From positions 28,828,670-28,892,669 of the forward strand of contig NC_090185.1 in NCBI RefSeq assembly GCF_024679245.1: 64,000 nucleotides of DNA. The letters are read 5' to 3'. The DNA is from Pseudorasbora parva (Eukaryota; Chordata; Actinopteri; Cypriniformes; Gobionidae). Below the pieces are notes generated by a model. It worked only from the letters and a program-made list of their open reading frames with translations. It had not been told where the DNA came from and did no database searches. Position numbers and translations under genes: made by a program. Positions 62,849 to 64,000 of this stretch are shown one piece after another; the first letter of the stretch is position 1; each line of letters begins with the position of its first letter.

Positions 62849-63190
62849 GTTGTTGTGAATTATAATTAAAACACAACATGAATCGGCTTTCCTCCACACA
62901 ACATTTAAAATGAATCTACTGCAGCTCTGAAGCAAAGACAGGAAGAAAAAAACACATCTCTGGTTAATTGTAACCTCTGTTCCCTGAGAGGAGGGAACGA
63001 GACATTGCGTTAGAGCTGATGCTATGGGGAACGCCTCAGAATATTTGGACTGAAGCGGTGGTGCACACAAAAAGTATTAACCATTACGGTATGTTTGATG
63101 TAATGGCAATGCTGATGCTGTCAAGAACATTATACAAGCGGGGTTTATACTAGCGATGATGCGAATGAAGAGCAGTAACTGGAGCACATG
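62849..63190. other. 5' flank with dispersed-repeat fragment
   Basis: CTCTGTTCCCTGAGAGGAGG, GAACGAGACATTGCG and TATGGGGAACGCC (about 62975-63040) match a common fish repeat recalled from memory. The rest is unassigned. Confidence 0.4.
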
Positions 63191-63192
63191 TA

Positions 63193-64000
63193 CACTCACC
63201 TAAAGGATTATTAGGAACACCAAATGGACTAAATGGACTGCATTTATTACATTTACATTTACATTTATATAGCGCTTTTATCCAAAGCGCTTTACATTTT
63301 TGCCTCACATTCACCCATGGCGATGTCAGCCATGTGAGGCGCCATCCAGCTCGTCGGGAGCAGCTGAGGTTAGGTGTCTTGCTCATGGACACTTCGACAC
63401 TTGGTCAAGTGGAACCAGGGATTGAACCACCAACCTTCTGGTTTGTAGACAACCTACATGAACCACTGAGCCACTGCCGCCCAATACTAACATCATACTA
63501 ATACTGTGTTTTTAACCCCCTTTCGCCTTCAGAACTGCTTTAATTCTAAGTGGCATTGATAGGATAGCATCTTGCAGTTGATTGAGATTTGTGGGATGCA
63601 CATCCAGGGCACGAAGCTCCCGTTCCACCACATCCCAAAGATGCTCTATTGGGTTGAGATCTGGTGACTCTGGCGGCCATTTTAGTACAGTGAACTCATT
63701 GTCATGTTCAAGTAACCTATTTGAAATGATTTAAGCTTTGTGACATGGTGCATTATCCTGCTGGAAGTAGCCATCAGATGATGGGTACATGGTGGTCATA
63801 AAGGGATGGACATGGTCAGAAACAATGCTCAGGTAGGCAGTGGCATATAAACAATGCCCAATTGGCACTAAGGGGCCTAAAGTTTGCCAAGAAAACATCC
63901 CCCACACCATTACACCACCACCACCAGCCTGCACAGTGGGAACAAGGCATGATGGATCCATGCTCTCATTCTGTTTACGCCAAATTCTGACTCTACCATC
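63193..64000 (-). mobile_element. Tc1-like transposon running off the window
   Basis: Terminus CACTCACCTAAAGGATTATT, preceded by TA; same family as 21421-23596. Minus-strand transposase segment PTVQAGGGGVMVWGMFSWQT, then FQQDNAPCHKA, with degraded continuation (LNPIEHLWDVVE readable at 63600-63660). Interrupted by another repeat at 63238-63483. Confidence 0.8.
63238..63483. repeat. Interspersed fish repeat inserted in Tc1
   Basis: (ACATTT)n tail, TATATAGCGCTTTTATCCAA, AGCGCTTTACA and a terminal GGATTGAACCACCAACCTTC with GAGCCACTGCCGCCC: a widespread teleost LINE/SINE-type 3' end recalled from memory. Confidence 0.6.

Overview
The window reads as teleost fish nuclear DNA, most likely from a cyprinid (carp/zebrafish-like). 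The reasons are spliced vertebrate-type immune-receptor genes with canonical GT-AG introns, AT-rich intergenic DNA with long (TA)n and (GT)n tracts, and a dense mix of Tc1, hAT, piggyBac-like, Gypsy, Copia and L2-like elements of kinds familiar from fish genomes. There are no bacterial-style operons, CRISPR arrays or RNA genes. Almost everything is transposable-element sequence, much of it nested.

Layout. 1-4.5 kb: a decayed Gypsy element with a nucleocapsid remnant and a pol ORF that has lost the RT catalytic centre and most of RNase H. 5.0-12.7 kb (minus): a four-exon fish gene of unknown function, disabled by a nonsense codon, a 1-nt frameshift and a 6.54-kb TIR-bounded DNA element (5791-12333). 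That element has long subterminal tandem arrays, carries a hAT element and an L2-like tail, and contains a possible small spliced transcription unit of its own. 14.5-18.8 kb (minus): a broken Copia element with a copia-style primer-binding site, interrupted by a LINE tail. 19.2 kb: a THAP-domain remnant. 21.4-23.6 kb: a Tc1 element interrupted by a piggyBac-like element that keeps only the C-terminal cysteine-rich domain. 26.7-30.3 kb: foldback elements and nested MITEs.

31.0-35.6 kb (minus) holds the best host gene, a four-exon V-set immunoglobulin membrane protein (190 codons plus stop, every splice phase consistent). A truncated inverted copy lies at 37.7-38.25 kb and a third V-set scrap at 36.6 kb. 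38.2-45.1 kb is a pile of Tc1 relatives with hAT and TTAA-type insertions. 45-54 kb holds more MITEs, a hAT element with a TTF-type transposase first exon, and a possible 5' end of a receptor gene at 48.4-48.8 kb. 54.45-61.58 kb (minus) is a young Gypsy element with an intact long gag-pol frame but a deleted 5' end. 61.7-62.85 kb (minus) is a second small V-type Ig membrane receptor gene with a suspicious homopolymer frameshift. The window ends inside another Tc1 copy.

The functional host content is therefore probably limited to the two Ig-receptor genes, part of a rapidly duplicating immune-receptor neighbourhood; the rest is mobile DNA and its debris. The least ordinary object is the 6.54-kb element with tandem-array ends.
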